Positions 1-7,912 are shown, numbered from the stretch's first letter. The stretch is DNA of 11,668 nucleotides from Actinomycetota bacterium (GCA_026392815.1 JAPLBI010000038.1:1-11668); one strand, 5' to 3'. The notes: a model not told the origin generated them from the letters alone. Numbers and translations are program-made.

Positions 1-40
1 ATATTTTCTAAACGATCTACGGCCACTCTTAATTCTCCAT

Positions 41-61
41 CCGGCTAAGTTTCTTAGCCGG
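41..61. terminator. Perfect 9-bp stem hairpin, possible terminator
   Basis: The arms CCGGCTAAG and CTTAGCCGG enclose a TTT loop, an exact inverted repeat. It lies 67 bases beyond the stop of the minus-strand ABM-like gene and could end that transcript, or one entering from the left. Neither strand has a T-run after the stem, so it is not a textbook intrinsic terminator; stems without U-tracts are common in actinobacteria. Function is inferred from position only. Confidence 0.45.
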
Positions 62-98
62 TGAAAAGCGAATAGCTCCGGCTGGCTGTCGGCGAAAG

Positions 99-112
99 GC
101 AACGGTCGTTGC
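99..112. other. Small inverted repeat in unassigned intergenic DNA
   Basis: GCAAC and GTTGC flank GGTC, a 5-bp stem with a 4-base loop, 16 bases past the stop of the ABM-like gene. Together with the hairpin at 41-61 it is the only structure I can see in 1-127. I find no convincing coding frame or known RNA there. Confidence 0.25.
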
Positions 113-127
113 AATCGTGTGCTTAGT

Positions 128-397
128 TTACTCGTAGGCTCCGGGTTCATCGATTGCGCGAGCCAGCACTGGAATCGCCTCTAACTTTGCACGAGTTGAA
201 CTCAGCGCCCTGCGATAAGAGCCGACGTTCTCCCATTCGGTGGTTAGAACCCAGAGGGTTGGCTCATCTAAATTCTGGCCGACCGTGGCTGAGATAAATC
301 CAGCGGCCTCAGATAAAACCGCTTTAACCGACTCGAGTTCAGCCCGAAAATCGACGGCTTGGCTTAGCGCCTGCTCAAATCTTGCGATCGCGATCAT
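128..397 (-). CDS. Small ABM-domain (antibiotic biosynthesis monooxygenase-like) protein
   Basis: An 89-residue cytosolic protein made of one ferredoxin-like alpha/beta fold of the ABM (dimeric alpha-beta barrel) superfamily. The start reads as a beta strand (MIAIARFE), then a helix around residues 17-32. The segment TLWVLTTEWENVGSYRRAL (about 47-65) has the Trp-x-x-hydrophobic-x-x-x-Trp-Glu pattern usual in this family. Members range from heme-degrading and quinol monooxygenases to proteins of unknown role, so the name does not imply antibiotic synthesis. The ATG at 397 has no Shine-Dalgarno; a TAGGCT lies six bases upstream (404-409), the same arrangement as at other starts here. It is divergent from the ZIP gene and shares its 74-base intergenic region, so zinc control is possible but unproven. 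Substrate unknown. Confidence 0.75.
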   Translation of the reverse strand: MIAIARFEQALSQAVDFRAELESVKAVLSEAAGFISATVGQNLDEPTLWVLTTEWENVGSYRRALSSTRAKLEAIPVLARAIDEPGAYE

Positions 398-403
398 GGC
401 TTG

Positions 404-409
404 AGCCTA
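404..409 (-). promoter_or_regulatory. Possible -10 element of the ABM-like gene
   Basis: TAGGCT on the minus strand sits exactly six bases before the ATG at 397. This would place transcription initiation at or next to the start codon. It is a weak match on its own; it is listed because the TAnnnT-N6-ATG layout recurs at four other starts. No -35 is recognisable. Confidence 0.3.
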
Positions 410-434
410 GCGCCAGGCCGTGGATGGGATACGG

Positions 435-455
435 AAATGAAAATCATTTTCATTT
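435..455. promoter_or_regulatory. Zur box (perfect 10-1-10 palindrome)
   Basis: The core TGAAAATCATTTTCA (438-452), extended by AAA and TTT, forms a perfect inverted repeat of two 10-base arms around C445. It matches the actinobacterial Zur operator type (TGAAAATnATTTTCA). If transcription of the ZIP gene starts at 472, the site spans about -37 to -17, overlapping the -35/spacer region, a classic repressor position. It also lies 38 bases upstream of the divergent ABM-like start. The downstream pair encodes a zinc-type transporter and a Zur protein, which fits autoregulation. Confidence 0.85.
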
Positions 456-459
456 GTGA

Positions 460-465
460 TACCTT
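460..465 (+). promoter_or_regulatory. Probable -10 element of the ZIP-zur pair
   Basis: TACCTT lies six bases before the ATG at 472, predicting a leaderless transcript. No Shine-Dalgarno is present upstream of this ATG, and the Zur box lies immediately upstream of this hexamer. Confidence 0.45.
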
Positions 466-471
466 CCAGCC

Positions 472-1221
472 ATGAATATCGCAATCATCCTGGCAGCTTC
501 GACTGCAATCGCCACAACCACCGGCGGGTACTTAGCCATTAAATCTAAAGATCGCCTCCATCTGGTCTTAGGACTTTCGGCAGGACTACTCCTTGGTCTT
601 GTCGCCTTTGATTTACTTCCAGAAATCTTCGAGCTAAACACCCAAGAGATTCTCCATGCACCAGCAGCATCGATTGCGCTAATTGCTGGCTTCTTACTTT
701 TGCACTTCTACGAACAACTCTTCGGTTCACACGAACCCGCCGAATCTGATTACGGACATGAGCACGAACACTCATCCAATATCGCCGGTGCATTTGGTGC
801 GCTCGCGATGGGTGGCCATGTATTTCTCGATGGCGTTGCGCTAGGTGTGGCATTTTCAGTCAGCAATAACTTAGGCGTTGCGGTCTTTATCGCACTTCTT
901 GTACACGCATTTTCTGATGGCTTAAATACTGTTTCGTTTTTAATTAAGAGCGGTTCGTGGAGCAAGAAGGGGCTTTGGCTCCTTGGCGTCGATGCAATTG
1001 CACGTATCAGCGGTGCCGCGATTGGTTCTAGTTTTGCAGTCAACGATAACTTTGTTGGACTTTATCTGGCGCTCTTTGCCGGAATTGTTATCTATCTTGC
1101 CACCGCACATATTTTGCCAGAGGCGCACTCACGCCATAAATCGCGCTACACAATCATGGCGACCATCGTTGGCGTAGTTGTGATGTGGGCACTTGTCGGT
1201 TCACTCCACGGCATGGAATAA
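472..1221 (+). CDS. ZIP-family divalent metal (probably zinc) transporter
   Basis: A 249-residue inner-membrane protein with about eight membrane helices (roughly 2-22, 30-50, 64-82, 103-130, 134-158, 166-188, 195-217, 226-246). A His-rich cytoplasmic loop (HEHEH, 96-100) lies between helices 3 and 4, the usual ZIP arrangement. Helix 4 carries H116-x-x-x-D120-G and helix 5 H145-x-x-x-D149-G, equivalents of the family's metal-binding HNxPEG and HExPHE motifs in the GufA/ZupT-like variant. The role is import of Zn2+ (possibly also Mn2+ or Fe2+) into the cytoplasm. The upstream Zur box and the zur gene 17 bases downstream point to zinc as substrate and to repression when zinc is plentiful. The ATG has no Shine-Dalgarno; a -10-like hexamer six bases upstream suggests leaderless expression. 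Metal specificity is inferred. Confidence 0.88.
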   Translation: MNIAIILAASTAIATTTGGYLAIKSKDRLHLVLGLSAGLLLGLVAFDLLPEIFELNTQEILHAPAASIALIAGFLLLHFYEQLFGSHEPAESDYGHEHEHSSNIAGAFGALAMGGHVFLDGVALGVAFSVSNNLGVAVFIALLVHAFSDGLNTVSFLIKSGSWSKKGLWLLGVDAIARISGAAIGSSFAVNDNFVGLYLALFAGIVIYLATAHILPEAHSRHKSRYTIMATIVGVVVMWALVGSLHGME

Positions 1222-1237
1222 AGGGCATGGAATAAAT
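1210..1237. repeat. 14-bp tandem duplication at the ZIP/zur junction
   Basis: GGCATGGAATAAAG (1210-1223) is followed directly by GGCATGGAATAAAT (1224-1237), 13 of 14 bases identical. The first copy encodes the last residues and stop of the ZIP protein (GME, TAA); the second is untranslated spacer before the zur ATG at 1239. It looks like a recent slippage duplication that lengthened the intergenic gap. Confidence 0.85.
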
Positions 1238-1238
1238 A

Positions 1239-1604
1239 ATGTCTAGATCCAACCCAAGGGTTCTGAGCACCCTTGAACGCGCTGGCGGTTTTGCTAGCGC
1301 ACAGGAAATTTATCGCCTCATGCAACGTGAAGGCGAAAGCATTGGGCTAACCACCGTTTATCGTGCGCTGCAGAGCTTAGTTAACGACAAGATCGTTGAT
1401 GTACTTCGCCGCGATGATGGTGAAGCGATCTATCGCTTATGCGGAGAAGCCCACCACCATCACCTAGTCTGCAAGGGCTGTGGAGATACCGTTGAAATTG
1501 AGGGCGGTGCAATTGAAAAGTGGGCGAAGGCGATGGCCGAGGAACATGGCTTTCGCGATGTCGGTCATACTGCAGAGATCTTTGGCCTCTGCACAAAGTG
1601 CTAA
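1239..1604 (+). CDS. zur: Zinc uptake regulator Zur (Fur family)
   Basis: A 121-residue Fur-family repressor with an N-terminal winged helix (recognition helix near [13 protein letters not shown], 36-48) and a C-terminal dimerisation/metal domain. All zinc ligands that I recall for mycobacterial FurB/Zur are found with a constant offset of eight: structural site C78, C81, C118, C121; regulatory site D54, C68, H73, H75; third site H72, H74, E93, H110. This is why I call Zur rather than Fur or PerR. With bound zinc it should repress from the palindrome at 435-455. The N-terminus is about eight residues shorter than FurB; an in-frame stop at 1233-1235 prevents extension. It is co-directional with the ZIP gene, and its stop overlaps the convergent uppS stop. 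Confidence 0.9.
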   Translation: MSRSNPRVLSTLERAGGFASAQEIYRLMQREGESIGLTTVYRALQSLVNDKIVDVLRRDDGEAIYRLCGEAHHHHLVCKGCGDTVEIEGGAIEKWAKAMAEEHGFRDVGHTAEIFGLCTKC

Positions 1605-2311
1605 GCCTTACCAAACCTTCTATCTCTTTCAGAATAAATCTCGATAGCTTTCCACAACTGTTTTGGCGTCATATCCGGCCATAAGACATCCATAAATACA
1701 AATTCGGCATAGACCGATTGCCACGGCAGGAAGTTGCTAGTGCGCTGCTCCCCTGATGAACGCAAGAACAGATCAACATCGCGCATCTTCGGTGAGTAAA
1801 GATATTTCTCAATTGTCTTTTCAGTAATCGCATCAGGCTTTAACTTGCCGCGCTTCACATCGCGCGCCAGTGCAGTTGTGGCATCAACGAGTTCAGAGCG
1901 TCCCCCATAGTTCACGCACATATTTAAAGTTAAGGTCTTGTTCTTCCTTGTTAACTCCTGCGCCTCTTCTAGCTCAGAGATAACTGATTTCCATAAACGT
2001 TGTGGGCGGCCGATCCATTGGATCTTTACACCCATCTCATTTAAACGATCGCGGCGCCGGCGCAGTACATCTCGGCTGTAACCCATCAAAAACTTAACTT
2101 CCTCAGGGGTACGCTTCCAGTTTTCAGTTGAAAAGGCGTAAGCACTTAACTCTTTTACGCCAAATCCAATTGCTGCTTCTACTAAATCGAATAAGACTTT
2201 CTCGCCAGCCTCATGTCCTGCGGTGCGCGCAAGTCCGCGATCTTTTGCCCAACGGCCATTGCCATCCATCACTATCGCGATGTGTTCTGGGATCTCGATC
2301 ATTTTACTCAA
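1601..2311 (-). CDS. uppS: Isoprenyl (undecaprenyl/decaprenyl) diphosphate synthase
   Basis: A cis-prenyltransferase of 236 residues that condenses isopentenyl diphosphate onto an allylic primer to make the polyprenyl diphosphate carrier lipid for peptidoglycan and other cell-surface glycans. The catalytic motif MDGNGRWA (15-22, catalytic D16) is intact, as are AFSTENWKR near 59-67, NYGGRSE and the C-terminal diphosphate-binding stretch [15 protein letters not shown]. Length is normal for the family. The start at 2311 is TTG; an ATG three codons in (2302) is equally possible. It follows the recO stop by three bases, so translation is probably coupled. Chain length of the product cannot be read from the sequence. 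It is last in leuA-recO-uppS, and its TAG overlaps the zur TAA on the other strand. Confidence 0.93.
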   Translation of the reverse strand: MSKMIEIPEHIAIVMDGNGRWAKDRGLARTAGHEAGEKVLFDLVEAAIGFGVKELSAYAFSTENWKRTPEEVKFLMGYSRDVLRRRRDRLNEMGVKIQWIGRPQRLWKSVISELEEAQELTRKNKTLTLNMCVNYGGRSELVDATTALARDVKRGKLKPDAITEKTIEKYLYSPKMRDVDLFLRSSGEQRTSNFLPWQSVYAEFVFMDVLWPDMTPKQLWKAIEIYSERDRRFGKA

Positions 2312-2314
2312 CTC

Positions 2315-3046
2315 TTAAACTCTCTCCACGATCGGCAGGCTGCGTAGGCCACGTTCGAGATGCCATTGTAAGTAAGCAATGACTAAACCACTAGCCTCGC
2401 GGCGATGACGAGGTTCGCTATTTTGCGCAACATCCCAATCACTACTCAAAAGAGCGCCGAGTAATTGCAGAGTTTCGGGGGCGGGAGTTGCCGATGCCGA
2501 TGGCCGACATTCCATACAGACCGATCCCCCGCCAACTAGCGAGAAGTAACGATGAGGTCCGGGTTTTTCGCAGCGCGAACAATTGGTAGTAGATGGCGCA
2601 TAGCCACCGATAGCAAGGGAGCGTAATAAGAATGCATCCAAGATAAGCGATGCGTCATAACGATTTTCAGCCAGCGCTTTCATGCCGCCGACAACTAATT
2701 GAAACTCTTGCAACGCTGGTTCGTACTCTTGCGAAATAAATCTTTCAGCAGTTTCAAGAATCGCTGATGCAATTGTCCAACGCTGATAATCATCAGTTAA
2801 CGCTTCACCGTAATTATTGATCGCTTCAACTTGGCTGATCGTGTCGAAGGTGCGACCTTTATGAAGTTGGATATCTACATGGCTACCGGGTTCAAGGCGC
2901 GCCCCAAATTTAGACATCGTGCGACGAACGCCTTTTGCAACGCCACGTACGCGGCCGTGTTCGCGGGTTAAGAGCGTGATGATGCGATCTGCTTCACCCA
3001 ACTTCTGGGTGCGCAAAATAATCGCTTCGTCACGATAAAGGCTCAC
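2315..3046 (-). CDS. recO: DNA repair protein RecO
   Basis: A 243-residue RecO, the RecF-pathway mediator that with RecR loads RecA onto SSB-coated single-stranded DNA at gaps. The N-terminal OB fold begins with YRDEAIILRTQKLGEADRI, typical of the family. The central helical domain is followed by a C4 zinc finger: C156-x-x-C159 and C177-x-x-C180. The start is GTG at 3046, 14 bases after the leuA stop. No Shine-Dalgarno is present; instead the gap contains TACCTT seven bases before the GTG, which could be an internal promoter giving a leaderless recO transcript, or translation could be coupled to leuA. It is followed three bases later by uppS; recO-uppS adjacency is common in actinobacteria. 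Confidence 0.92.
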   Translation of the reverse strand: MSLYRDEAIILRTQKLGEADRIITLLTREHGRVRGVAKGVRRTMSKFGARLEPGSHVDIQLHKGRTFDTISQVEAINNYGEALTDDYQRWTIASAILETAERFISQEYEPALQEFQLVVGGMKALAENRYDASLILDAFLLRSLAIGGYAPSTTNCSRCEKPGPHRYFSLVGGGSVCMECRPSASATPAPETLQLLGALLSSDWDVAQNSEPRHRREASGLVIAYLQWHLERGLRSLPIVERV

Positions 3047-3060
3047 GAAGGTAAAGGTAG

Positions 3061-4791
<1,731 letters not shown>

Positions 4792-4795
4792 TTAA

Positions 4796-4874
4796 CTCCT
4801 AATTTTTTGGGTTTTGTCGGGTTTTACCGGTGCGACAAACCCCGCGGCGAGGGGACCGGTTACTTGGCCCCGCC
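4796..4874 (-). promoter_or_regulatory. leuA attenuator/leader RNA with mutually exclusive stems
   Basis: Four segments can be traced on the minus strand. Segment 1 is GGCGGGGCC (4874-4866), inside the leader peptide. Segment 2 is GGTCCCCTCGCC (4857-4846). Segment 3 is GGGGTTTGTCG (4843-4833). Segment 4 is CGACAAAACCC (4819-4809). 1 pairs with 2 (GGC, GGGG and CC against GCC, CCCC and GG, with small bulges). 2 pairs with 3 (CCCC/GGGG). 3 pairs with 4 over ten pairs with one bulged A. ACCGGT also occurs at 4860-4855 and 4831-4826 and can self-pair. This 1:2, 2:3, 3:4 order is that of ribosome-mediated attenuation. There is no U-run after 3:4 (AAAAAATT follows), so control may act on leuA translation; the AGGAG at 4800-4796 ends the region. 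Confidence 0.65.
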
Positions 4875-4907
4875 ACGGCAGCGAAGGAGGAGGCTGCGAA
4901 GTGTCAT
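4860..4907 (-). CDS. Leucine leader peptide of leuA
   Basis: A 15-codon frame upstream of leuA encodes MTLRSLLLRCRGGAK and ends in TAA at 4862-4860. Three consecutive leucine codons (CTC CTC CTT, 4892-4884) plus one more give four leucines in fifteen residues. The LLLRCRGG ending resembles leader peptides I recall before branched-chain amino acid genes in other actinobacteria. A ribosome stalled at the leucine codons would cover segment 1 of the downstream stems. A -10-like TACTAT six bases before the ATG suggests that the transcript begins at this ATG. The peptide itself probably has no function other than sensing leucyl-tRNA supply. Too short for ordinary gene finders. Confidence 0.75.
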   Translation of the reverse strand: MTLRSLLLRCRGGAK

Positions 4908-4913
4908 AGATAA

Positions 4914-4943
4914 ATAGTAACGCGATTAGTCAGATACGAGCAA
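4914..4943 (-). promoter_or_regulatory. Probable leuA promoter
   Basis: On the minus strand, TTGCTC (4943-4938) and TACTAT (4919-4914) are separated by 18 bases, a plausible housekeeping-sigma -35/-10 pair. The -10 ends six bases before the leader peptide ATG, predicting a leaderless transcript starting at about 4907. The promoter fits in the short gap after the stop of the upstream oxidoreductase gene. Confidence 0.6.
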
Positions 4944-4950
4944 GCCAGGC

Positions 4951-5904
4951 TTAAAAGACGTGAACCTGCTCCATAACTTCCATAATTTTTACAGTATCGG
5001 CAAGGCTAAGGATTGGACTTTCAATTAGCCCTTTAGCGATGCACTCTTCAACGTGAACTGCTTGATACTGCATTCCACGTCCCGCAATTTTCTCTTCGTA
5101 AGTGCGAACCAATTTATGTTGGTTATCGTAAATAGTAAAAGTGGTCTGTTCGAAGAACCAACCAGCAATTTCAATGCGACCTTTATCGCCGTGAATTGCC
5201 GCGGTGAGAGTGCCTGCCATGGTCATGCATGAGTTAATCAACGCCAGACTGCCGTTGTTGTATTGCAATACGGCAGCAGTTGCAGAGTCAACGCCGGTAT
5301 CGGTCATGATCGATTTTCCGCTAACTGAATCTGGGAAACCGAGCGCGCGAATTGCCATATGCATTGGATAAATCCCTAGGTCGTAATGTGCTCCGCCACC
5401 TTGTTCGCGGTTCCATAAACGCGGTGCTCTTTCGATTGGCAGATACTGGCTGTGATCGGCATAGACAAAGTGTGGTGTGCCAATTTCGCCAGCAGCGATA
5501 GCGGCAAATACTGCCGTCATAGTTGGCAAGAAACGAGTCCACATCGCCTCCATTACAAAGACATTTTTGCGCTTTGCTGCTGCGTAAATTTCATGAGCAT
5601 CTGCAGCGTTCATGGTGAAAGGCTTTTCTAGCAAGACATGCTTGCCGGCTTCAATCGCCAAGAGCGCATGATCACGGTGCAGAGTCTGAACAGTGGAAAT
5701 GTAAACAACATCTACTTCAGGGTCTGCAACCAGGGCTGCGTAATCAGGATGGCGGTTTGGGATATTGAACTTATCGGCGAAGGCGTTGGTGCGCGCCATA
5801 TCGCGCGTTGCAACTGCTTGGATTTTTAACCCGGCATGGCCAAAATCTGTGGCGATGATGTCAGCAATTCCACCTGCGCCTAAATATCCCCAACGTAGTG
5901 ACAC
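4951..5904 (-). CDS. Gfo/Idh/MocA-family NAD(P)-dependent oxidoreductase
   Basis: A 317-residue cytosolic dehydrogenase. The N-terminal Rossmann fold has the dinucleotide loop GAGGIA (9-14); the family's LLEKPF motif (91-96, catalytic-type K94 after E93) is intact. MEAMWTRFLP (118-127) and GGGAHYDLGIYP (169-180, with D175 and Y179) resemble the dihydrodiol dehydrogenase/D-xylose dehydrogenase branch, which oxidises sugars or related polyols. The substrate cannot be told from sequence. The GTG start at 5904 is chosen because GGAGG lies four bases upstream (5913-5909), one of the few strong Shine-Dalgarno sites here. It begins 30 bases after the heliorhodopsin stop in the same direction, so they may be co-transcribed; the AT-rich gap contains a TTTAATTAAA palindrome (5922-5931). 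Confidence 0.88.
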   Translation of the reverse strand: MSLRWGYLGAGGIADIIATDFGHAGLKIQAVATRDMARTNAFADKFNIPNRHPDYAALVADPEVDVVYISTVQTLHRDHALLAIEAGKHVLLEKPFTMNAADAHEIYAAAKRKNVFVMEAMWTRFLPTMTAVFAAIAAGEIGTPHFVYADHSQYLPIERAPRLWNREQGGGAHYDLGIYPMHMAIRALGFPDSVSGKSIMTDTGVDSATAAVLQYNNGSLALINSCMTMAGTLTAAIHGDKGRIEIAGWFFEQTTFTIYDNQHKLVRTYEEKIAGRGMQYQAVHVEECIAKGLIESPILSLADTVKIMEVMEQVHVF

Positions 5905-5934
5905 GTATCCTCCAATAAAAGTTTAATTAAATTT

Positions 5935-6699
5935 CTATACGGGGATAAGTGTATTGGCGAAGATCTGCCAGGCAAGGAGTGATTTCGCGACTAGGGAAAG
6001 TGTTATGTAGGTACGCTCTCCACGAAGATAATCCGACCATTTGCCGACCTTCTTGTATTGAAGGAATTGAACAAGTGCGAATGAGTTGAAGAAAACGAAG
6101 ATTGTGAAGACGATGAAGTAGACGAAGGTTGGCGCTTTATTCTCGCCTGCTCCGCCAATTGCAAAGACATAGAAGACAAGTGCCAGCCAAGGAACTATGC
6201 CGGTAATGCAACCGAAGATAAATGGAACCCACCCACCGCTACCAGGCTCTTCATATTTTTCCTGCAGCCAACCAAAGAGAATCATTGAAGCGTTGACACC
6301 GAAGATTGAAATCAGGGCGGTGATCTCGGAAATTCCTGTTACTTGTGCAATTAGAACGATCATTACTGAAGAGCTAATTGAGTATTCAACCCAACGGAAG
6401 AAGTTTCGGTGAGCTGCAAGTCCTGCGATGTAACGGGGAAAGAATTTAGGGCTAACGACTATGAAGTGGGCGAGAGATGAAAGGCCTAAGAAAATTGCGA
6501 CACCAATTGCAAGAGGTGCATCCCATAAGACGATTAGATCGCCGTAAGTGCTTCCGGGAGGACCAGACATATATCGCGCAGTAATTGGTAGCGTGAAGTC
6601 AGATGCGAGAGCAAGTACTGCCAACATCTGTGCCAAGTGAAGAACACCAGCAATTAAATTGATGCGTCGTAAACCATTGTCTGTTATCGCTTTAGCCAT
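5935..6699 (-). CDS. Heliorhodopsin
   Basis: A seven-helix retinal protein of 254 residues, close in sequence to heliorhodopsin 48C12 (253 residues). The Schiff-base lysine is K239 (SLVAKS) and the counterion E105 (RWVEYS). H21, H78 and S235 match the functional residues H23, H80 and S237 of 48C12 with a constant offset of two. Long shared blocks include IFGVNASMILFGWLQEKY and FFNSFALVQ. Heliorhodopsins face the membrane with the N-terminus inside, have slow photocycles and no clear ion pumping; a sensory or enzyme-regulating role is proposed. I chose ATG 6699 over the upstream TTG at 6720 because the N-terminus then matches 48C12 (MAK) and TACTTT lies six bases before it (6711-6706), suggesting a leaderless transcript. 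It lies 36 bases after the glnA stop. Published work reports glutamine synthetase binding by an actinobacterial heliorhodopsin. Confidence 0.96.
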   Translation of the reverse strand: MAKAITDNGLRRINLIAGVLHLAQMLAVLALASDFTLPITARYMSGPPGSTYGDLIVLWDAPLAIGVAIFLGLSSLAHFIVVSPKFFPRYIAGLAAHRNFFRWVEYSISSSVMIVLIAQVTGISEITALISIFGVNASMILFGWLQEKYEEPGSGGWVPFIFGCITGIVPWLALVFYVFAIGGAGENKAPTFVYFIVFTIFVFFNSFALVQFLQYKKVGKWSDYLRGERTYITLSLVAKSLLAWQIFANTLIPV

Positions 6700-6705
6700 G
6701 CCAAT

Positions 6706-6711
6706 AAAGTA
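6706..6711 (-). promoter_or_regulatory. Possible -10 element of heliorhodopsin
   Basis: TACTTT on the minus strand lies exactly six bases before the ATG at 6699, within the 36-base gap after the glnA stop. No good -35 is seen. A short GCCC-TTT-GGGC inverted repeat (6715-6725) lies just upstream. If used, heliorhodopsin would be expressed independently of glnA. Confidence 0.4.
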
Positions 6712-6735
6712 ACAGCCCAAAGGGCAAATTAGGTG

Positions 6736-7912
6736 TTACAGGACAGGTAAATAGCGGTCTAACTCGTAAGCGCTGACCTGGCGTCGGTAGTCCTGCCACT
6801 CGGCGCGCTTATTGCGCAGTACATATTCAAATACATGCTCACCTAAAGTCTCACGGACCAGTGCGCTCTTCTCCATAACGCCAATCGCTTCATCGAGATT
6901 GGCTGGAAGTGATGATACGAGTTGAATTCTCTTTATTTGGTTTATACATCGGGATACGCACTAGCGAACTGCGATCGTTATGCCCCCAAGAAATCAGTGA
7001 AGGAGCTTCTCCCCCACCTTGTAGGCGCTTATAAGAGTTAACCCATTGGTTTGTTACTGCAGTGATTTCGGATGAGTGCTTCAAGATGCCGGCGATAAAT
7101 GAGCGGGCAACTTTAGATAAATTAAATTCGGCTGATGCATCGTAGAAAGCGTTCTTCTCACCTTCAAAGAGCGAGACGTGGGTATGCATTCCGCTACCAG
7201 GATGCTCGGTAAATGGCTTTGGCATGAAGGAAGCGTAGAAACCTTGTTCAAGTGCCACTTCTTTAATTACATGGCGGAAGGTCATGATGTTATCTGCCGT
7301 GCTTAAGGCATCGGCATAACGTAGATCGATTTCCTGTTGTCCTGGCGCGCCTTCGTGATGGCTAAATTCGACAGAGATTCCCATCGCCTCCAACATAGTG
7401 ATCGCTTGGCGACGGAACTCGTGTCCCACAACGGCTGGTGTGTGATCGCAATATCCACCTTGATCAACAGGAACTGGTTGTTCACCTTTAACTGGTGAAT
7501 TTTTAAATAAGAAGAATTCAATTTCGGGGTGGGTGTAACAGGTGTAACCCATCTGGGCTGCTTTATTTAAAGTGCGACGAAGTACGTTGCGTGGATCAGC
7601 ATGTGATGGTGATCCATCTGGCATGGTGATATCGCAGAACATACGTGCAGCACCTGGTGCTTCAGTGCGCCATGGCAAGATTGAAAATGTTGCAGGATCA
7701 GGTTTTGCCAACATATCTGATTCGGTAACACGGGCAAAGCCTTCAATTGCAGAACCATCGAAACCGATACCTTCTTCAAAGGCGTTAACTAACTCAGCAG
7801 GTGCAATTGCCACAGATTTCAAATAACCCAAGACATCGGTAAACCACAAACGGATAAAACGAATATTGCGTTCTTCGATTGTGCGAAGTACGAACTCTTG
7901 TTGCTTACTCAT
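6736..7912 (-). pseudogene. glnA: Glutamine synthetase, GlnA2-type, with internal out-of-frame deletion
   Basis: Glutamine synthetase makes glutamine from glutamate, ammonia and ATP. From ATG 7912 (MSKQQEFVLRTIEERNIRF, aligned with mycobacterial GlnA2) the frame encodes about 333 normal residues, including PEIEFF (E130, E132), HHEGAPGQQEID (E187, E194) and GMHTHVS (H243). After NSTRI it reads ITSSQSR and stops at 6890. The correct C-terminus continues in another frame from LPANLDEAIG (6909) through 57 residues to the TAA at 6736. Compared with 446-residue GlnA2, about 56 codons are missing, including the ExRxPD-type metal/substrate motif and the NPYLAF region. The net loss is not a multiple of three. 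Neither fragment could be a working enzyme. In-frame starts also exist at 7945 (ATG) and 7963 (TTG). This could be real decay or an assembly error. Confidence 0.85.

Noticed and set aside
545..1177. Several 60-100 codon frames overlapping the ZIP gene on both strands
   Set aside because: They overlap a well-supported membrane transporter and show no motif or family resemblance of their own.
4809..4842. The 3:4 stem upstream of leuA as a standard intrinsic terminator
   Set aside because: The bases after it are AAAAAATT in the transcript sense, not a U-run; kept only as part of the attenuator hypothesis.
6697..6720. TTG at 6720 as the heliorhodopsin start
   Set aside because: The ATG at 6699 gives an N-terminus and length matching 48C12 and has the -10-like hexamer at the recurrent spacing.
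6715..6725. GCCC-AAA-GGGC as a terminator between glnA and heliorhodopsin
   Set aside because: A 4-bp stem with a 3-base loop and no T-run is too weak to call.
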